Shown one piece after another: positions 60,006 through 64,000 of a stretch of 64,000 nucleotides of DNA. Location: contig CP089930.1 of assembly GCA_021307345.1 (NCBI GenBank), positions 248,001 to 312,000 on the forward strand. The letters are read 5' to 3'. The notes below the pieces were generated by a model. The model was not told where the DNA came from. It ran no database searches and saw only the letters and a program-made list of their open reading frames with translations. The stretch comes from Escherichia coli (GTDB lineage Bacteria > Pseudomonadota > Gammaproteobacteria > Enterobacterales > Enterobacteriaceae). The position numbers were made by a program, and so were the translations under genes. Position 1 is the stretch's first letter. Each line of letters opens with the position of its first letter.

Positions 60006-61952
60006 CTACTCTCGCGCCAGAGCATCCACTGGATCCAGCCGTGCCGCATTTCTCGCAGGCAGCCAGCCGAATAAAATCCCGGTAATGGTCGAGCAAAGAA
60101 ACGCCAGCAGCAGCGCCAACGGAGAAAAGCCAATTTCCCAGCCGGGTAAAAAAAGCTGCAAGGTGAAAGCGATTAACAGCGAAAGAGAGATCCCTAACGC
60201 GCCACCCACCAGACAAACCAGCACGGCTTCGATCAGAAACTGTTGCAGTACATCGCTGGCTCGCGCACCCACAGCCATGCGAATGCCAATTTCCCGCGTT
60301 CGCTCGGTCACTGACACCAGCATAATGTTCATTACACCAATGCCTCCAACCACCAGCGAAATCACCGCCACCAGCGTCAGAAACAGTTGTAAAGTACGTG
60401 TGGTCTTTTCGACGGTTTTCAAGACGCCGTCCATGTTCCAGGTGAAGAAATCCTTTTTGCCGTGACGCAGCGACAACAAACGCGTCAGTTGCTGTTCCGC
60501 CTCGGCGCTGTCAAAGCCTTCTTTCACTCTTACGGTAATTGAGTTAAGCCACGACTGTCCCATAACTCGCCCGGACATCGTGCTGTAAGGCAACCACACG
60601 CGCAGCACTTTACTGCTACCAAACATCGACTGTTTTTCTTCCGCTACGCCGATGACCCTCGCTGGCATATTACCAACCAGAATCACCTCGCCAACCACAT
60701 CCGCTTTATGCGGGAAAAGCTGACGGCGGGTATTACTGTCGAGAACGACGACCTGCGCGCGACCGTTGAGTTGCTCCTGATTAAAGGTGTTGCCTTCGCT
60801 GAAGGTCATGCCATAGACATTGAAATAATCGCCGCTCACGCCGTTGGCACTGGCAGCAACATCAACATTGTTATAACGCAGGCGCAGGTTTTGCGAGACA
60901 GCGGGGGTGGCAGAGGCGACCCACGGCTGTTTTTGAATAGCGATTAAGTCGTCGTATTTCAGCGCCTGTTGATATTGCGGATCGTCATCGCCAAAATCTT
61001 TCCCGGGATAGACATCAATAGTATTCGTACCAATAGAACGAATATCCGCCAGCACCATTTGTTTGGCGGCGTCGCCCACCACGACAATAGAAACCACCGA
61101 CGCAATACCGATAATAATCCCCAGCATGGTCAGTAAAGTACGCATTTTATTCGCTGCCAGCGCCCGCCACGCCATCGTCAGTGCCTCGTTAAAACCGCTG
61201 ACAAACTGCCGCCAGCCAGACGCCGTTTTGACTACAGGCTCCGTCCCGCCAGCAACATTCTCCTTTTCAATAGCGGGCGGATTGCGCACGATTTCGCCGT
61301 CGCGAATTTCGATCACCCGCTCGGCCTGAGCAGCGACCTGCGGATCGTGGGTGACAATAATCACCGTGTGCCCGCGATCGCGTAACTGATGCAGGATCGC
61401 CATGACCTCTTCGCCAGAATGGCTGTCCAGTGCGCCGGTCGGTTCATCGGCAAGGATCACCTGCCCGCCGTTCATCAATGCCCGCGCGATACTGACGCGC
61501 TGTTGCTGACCGCCGGAAAGCTGCGCAGGGTAATATTCTGTGCGGTCTTCCAGCCCCAGTCGTTGCAGTAACTCCTGGGCGCGCAGCAGTCGCTGTTTCC
61601 TCTCAAGACCGGCATAGACGGCGGGTACTTCAACGTTCTGCTCGGCGGTTAAATGCGAAAGCAAATGGTAACGCTGGAAAATAAAGCCAAAATGCTCGCG
61701 GCGCAGTTGCGCCAGCGCATCGGCGTCCAGTGTGGCAACATCCTGACCGGCAACGCGATAGGTGCCGCTGGTGGCTTTATCCAGGCAGCCGAGAATATTC
61801 ATCAGGGTCGATTTACCAGAACCCGAAGCGCCGACAATCGCCACCATCTCACCGGCATAAATATCAAGGCTGATGCCCTTCAGCACCTCGACCTGCTCAT
61901 CCCCAGCGGGATAGCTGCGGCGAATATCCTTCAATTCGAGCAAAGGCGTCAT
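60006..61952 (-). CDS. macB: MacB macrolide/enterotoxin ABC exporter
   Basis: Inner-membrane ATPase of the MacAB-TolC tripartite pump, which exports macrolides, heat-stable enterotoxin and lipopeptide-type substrates. The 648-residue protein has an N-terminal nucleotide-binding domain (Walker [10 protein letters not shown], signature [15 protein letters not shown], Walker [12 protein letters not shown]). A helix at about 275-295, a large periplasmic domain, and three C-terminal helices follow, the MacB fold. It overlaps macA by 4 nt (ATGA), so the two are coupled. Confidence 0.97.
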   Translation of the reverse strand: MTPLLELKDIRRSYPAGDEQVEVLKGISLDIYAGEMVAIVGASGSGKSTLMNILGCLDKATSGTYRVAGQDVATLDADALAQLRREHFGFIFQRYHLLSHLTAEQNVEVPAVYAGLERKQRLLRAQELLQRLGLEDRTEYYPAQLSGGQQQRVSIARALMNGGQVILADEPTGALDSHSGEEVMAILHQLRDRGHTVIIVTHDPQVAAQAERVIEIRDGEIVRNPPAIEKENVAGGTEPVVKTASGWRQFVSGFNEALTMAWRALAANKMRTLLTMLGIIIGIASVVSIVVVGDAAKQMVLADIRSIGTNTIDVYPGKDFGDDDPQYQQALKYDDLIAIQKQPWVASATPAVSQNLRLRYNNVDVAASANGVSGDYFNVYGMTFSEGNTFNQEQLNGRAQVVVLDSNTRRQLFPHKADVVGEVILVGNMPARVIGVAEEKQSMFGSSKVLRVWLPYSTMSGRVMGQSWLNSITVRVKEGFDSAEAEQQLTRLLSLRHGKKDFFTWNMDGVLKTVEKTTRTLQLFLTLVAVISLVVGGIGVMNIMLVSVTERTREIGIRMAVGARASDVLQQFLIEAVLVCLVGGALGISLSLLIAFTLQLFLPGWEIGFSPLALLLAFLCSTITGILFGWLPARNAARLDPVDALARE

Positions 61953-63064
61953 TGCGCAGCTCCTGGTTTGGCCTCACCAATCACCACTTCATCGCCCGCT
62001 TCCAGCCCTTTGACAATCTCAACATCGGTATCGTTACGTGCGCCAATCGTCACTTCACGCTCGCGTGTTTCACCATTACGCAACAATTTAACCTTATAAC
62101 GATTATCACCAACCGGATCGCCTAACGCTGACAGAGGGATCGTCAGCACGTTTTTCACATCGGTGAGCTGAATATGAACCTGTGCGGTCATATCCAGTCG
62201 CAGCAAACCATTGGGGTTTGGGACTTCAAAACGGGCATAGTAGAAAATGGCGTCGTTAACCTTTTCCGGCGTCGGTAGCACGTCTTTAATCTGCCCTTCG
62301 TAGCGCGTCAGCGGATCGCCAAGCACCGTAAACCAGGCTTTTTGCCCCGGCTTCAGGTGAATGACGTCCGCTTCAGAAACCTGCGCTTTTACCAGCATGG
62401 TGCTCATATCCGCCAGCGTCAGAATGTTCGGTGCTTGTTGTGCGGCAATCACCGTCTGACCTTGCAGAGTGGTGATTTGCGTGACTTCCCCAGCCATCGG
62501 GGCAACGATGCGGGTGTAATCAAGATTGGTTTTAGCGGTGTCGAGAGAGGCCTGATTGCGCTTGATTTGCGCGTCAATAGTGCCGATTTGCGCCTGTTTC
62601 ACAGCCATCTCCGTCGCGGCGGTGTCGAGATCCTGTTGTGAAACCGCCTGCGTTTGCGCCAGACGTTGTTGACGTGAATACGTCACCCGCGCCAGTTTCA
62701 ACTCCGCTTCCGCCTGTTGCCGCTGCGCGCGCAGCTCCATCAGTGTTGCTTCCACTTCCTTGATCTGGTTTTCAGCCTGCTCAGGATCAATAACCCCTAA
62801 AAGCTGATCTTTTTTAACTTTATCGCCAATCGCCACCGACAGCGTTTTCAACTGACCGCTAACCTGCGCGCCCACGTCAACCTTACGCAGCGCGTCCAGC
62901 TTTCCGGTCGCCAGTACGCTTTGCTGCAAATCACCGGGGCGAACAATCAGTGTCTGATAAGTCGGCACGGGCGCGTTGAGAATTCTCCATAACGCAATCA
63001 GCCCGGCGATGACTATCACCAGCGCAATAACGTAACGTTTCTTCACGGTTCTCCGATTTTTCAT
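61949..63064 (-). CDS. macA: MacA periplasmic adaptor
   Basis: Membrane-fusion protein linking MacB to TolC. The frame is open to 63091, but [20 protein letters not shown] at 63064 corresponds to the usual start, giving 371 residues. The N-terminal membrane anchor (about 11-30) precedes a lipoyl domain and a long alpha-hairpin coiled coil ([20 protein letters not shown] onward, about 95-190). Barrel and membrane-proximal domains follow. First gene of macAB, divergent from ybjX. Confidence 0.97.
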   Translation of the reverse strand: MKNRRTVKKRYVIALVIVIAGLIALWRILNAPVPTYQTLIVRPGDLQQSVLATGKLDALRKVDVGAQVSGQLKTLSVAIGDKVKKDQLLGVIDPEQAENQIKEVEATLMELRAQRQQAEAELKLARVTYSRQQRLAQTQAVSQQDLDTAATEMAVKQAQIGTIDAQIKRNQASLDTAKTNLDYTRIVAPMAGEVTQITTLQGQTVIAAQQAPNILTLADMSTMLVKAQVSEADVIHLKPGQKAWFTVLGDPLTRYEGQIKDVLPTPEKVNDAIFYYARFEVPNPNGLLRLDMTAQVHIQLTDVKNVLTIPLSALGDPVGDNRYKVKLLRNGETREREVTIGARNDTDVEIVKGLEAGDEVVIGEAKPGAAQ

Positions 63065-63214
63065 AAATATTCTGAATACTCCATATGCCAATCCGGGTCA
63101 TCAACTTCAACGAAATATCAACAAAACCCTAAAATTTACGTTAGTAATCACACTATTGATGTTTGGTTAAGATACGCAATGGTGAAATCGGCGTCATGTA
63201 TAACCATTGATTTC

Positions 63215-64000
63215 ATGAATATGTCGCAGCTAACTGAACGGTCCTTTACGCCATCTGAATCTCTCAGCAGCCTGTCTCTTTTTCTTAGTCTGGCACGCGG
63301 ACAGTGTCGACCAGGTAAATTCTGGCACCGACGTAGCTTTCGTCAGAAATTTTTGCTGCGCTCGTTGATTATGCCGCGCTTAAGCGTTGAGTGGATGAAC
63401 GAACTTTCCCATTGGCCTAATCTCAATACGCTGTTAACACGCCAGCCGCGACTGCCTGTTCGTCTGCATCGCCCTTACCTTGCCGCCAATCTTAGCCGTA
63501 AGCAATTACTCGAGGCGCTACGTTACCATTATGCATTGCTGCGTGCGTGTATGTCGGCAGAAGAATTCAGCTTATATTTGAATACCCCCGGCCTGCAACT
63601 GGCGAAGCTGGAAGGTAAAAATGGTGAGCCGTTCACGCTTGAGCTGACCATGATGATCTCAATGGATAAAGAAGGTGACAGCACAATCCTGTTCCGCAAC
63701 AGTGAAGGTATTCCTCTGGCAGAGATCACTTTTACCCTGTGTGAATATCAAGGGAAAAGAACGATGTTTATTGGTGGACTGCAAGGTGCGAAATGGGAAA
63801 TTCCGCATCAGGAAATTCAGAATGCGACGAAAGCCTGCCACGGGCTATTCCCAAAACGCCTCGTGATGGAAGCGGCCTGCCTGTTTGCCCAACGTTTGCA
63901 GGTAGAGCAAATCATTGCCGTCAGTAATGAAACGCATATTTACCGCAGCCTGCGTTATCGCGATAAAGAAGGCAAGATCCATGCAGATTACAACGCTTTC
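63215..64000 (+). CDS. ybjX: YbjX, DUF535 family protein, cut by the window end
   Basis: The frame MNMSQLTERSFTPSESLSSL is open from 63215 to the last base, 262 codons; the 3' end is outside the window. An in-frame GTG at 63182 and an ATG at 63221 are other possible starts. The sequence matches the K-12 YbjX of the VirK/DUF535 family as I recall it (LHRPYLAANLSRKQLLEALR, IAVSNETHIYRSLRYRDKEG). Relatives in Salmonella and Shigella are PhoP-regulated and linked to envelope or virulence traits; the molecular function is unknown. Divergent from macA. Confidence 0.92.
   Translation, partial: MNMSQLTERSFTPSESLSSLSLFLSLARGQCRPGKFWHRRSFRQKFLLRSLIMPRLSVEWMNELSHWPNLNTLLTRQPRLPVRLHRPYLAANLSRKQLLEALRYHYALLRACMSAEEFSLYLNTPGLQLAKLEGKNGEPFTLELTMMISMDKEGDSTILFRNSEGIPLAEITFTLCEYQGKRTMFIGGLQGAKWEIPHQEIQNATKACHGLFPKRLVMEAACLFAQRLQVEQIIAVSNETHIYRSLRYRDKEGKIHADYNAF

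Overview
The window is chromosomal DNA from an enteric bacterium of the genus Escherichia. Almost every housekeeping protein matches the E. coli K-12 product as I remember it at near full identity and exact length (SerC 362 aa, PflB 760, SerS 430, Lrp 164, IF-1 72). Gene order follows the K-12 stretch ybjX-macAB-cspD-clpSA-serW-infA-aat-cydCD-trxB-lrp-ftsK-lolA-rarA-serS-dmsABC-ycaC-ycaD-ycaM-pflAB-focA-ycaO-ycaP-serC-aroA, read backwards. I cannot tell E. coli proper from a close sister lineage.

Layout. 1-9587: aroA (cut by the window edge), serC, ycaP, ycaO and the formate module focA-pflB-pflA. 9710-21187: an accessory operon of five minus-strand genes where K-12 has ycaK and ycaN. In transcription order it encodes a Cache-type EAL phosphodiesterase, a GGDEF cyclase, a BcsA-like glycan synthase with PilZ domain, BcsB and BcsC. 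It looks like a second cellulose-type secretion system with its own c-di-GMP enzymes. It has no bcsZ, and its bcsC is a mosaic: a diverged 5' end joined to a 3' part that appears nearly identical to the standard E. coli bcsC. 21188-22287: an AT-rich, nearly gene-free border. 22288-30226: ycaM, ycaD, ycaC and dmsABC with an FNR site. 30227-44627: serS, rarA, lolA, ftsK, lrp, trxB, cydDC, aat and infA.

44734-56533: a complete type I-F CRISPR-Cas island around tRNA-Ser serW. Array 1 has 8 repeats, lies between infA and serW. The cas genes (cas1, cas2-3, csy1, csy2, csy3, cas6f in transcription order) and array 2 (37 repeats) lie between serW and clpA. Both arrays and all cas genes are read on the minus strand.

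The most interesting signal is in the 328-bp gap between cas2-3 and csy1. It holds a plus-strand mini-array of two degenerate repeats around a 25-nt spacer, with its own promoter (TTGAAA-N17-TAATAT). The first 11 nt of that spacer match a site about 140 bp upstream of csy1 that carries a correct CC PAM, and pairing fails beyond position 17. This is the expected form of a self-repressing guide that tunes effector expression without cutting the chromosome.

56759-64000: clpA, clpS, cspD, macB, macA and the start of ybjX. The N-degron genes aat, clpS and clpA lie on both sides of the CRISPR island. Gene names for the core genes rest on recall of K-12 proteins, not on a search.
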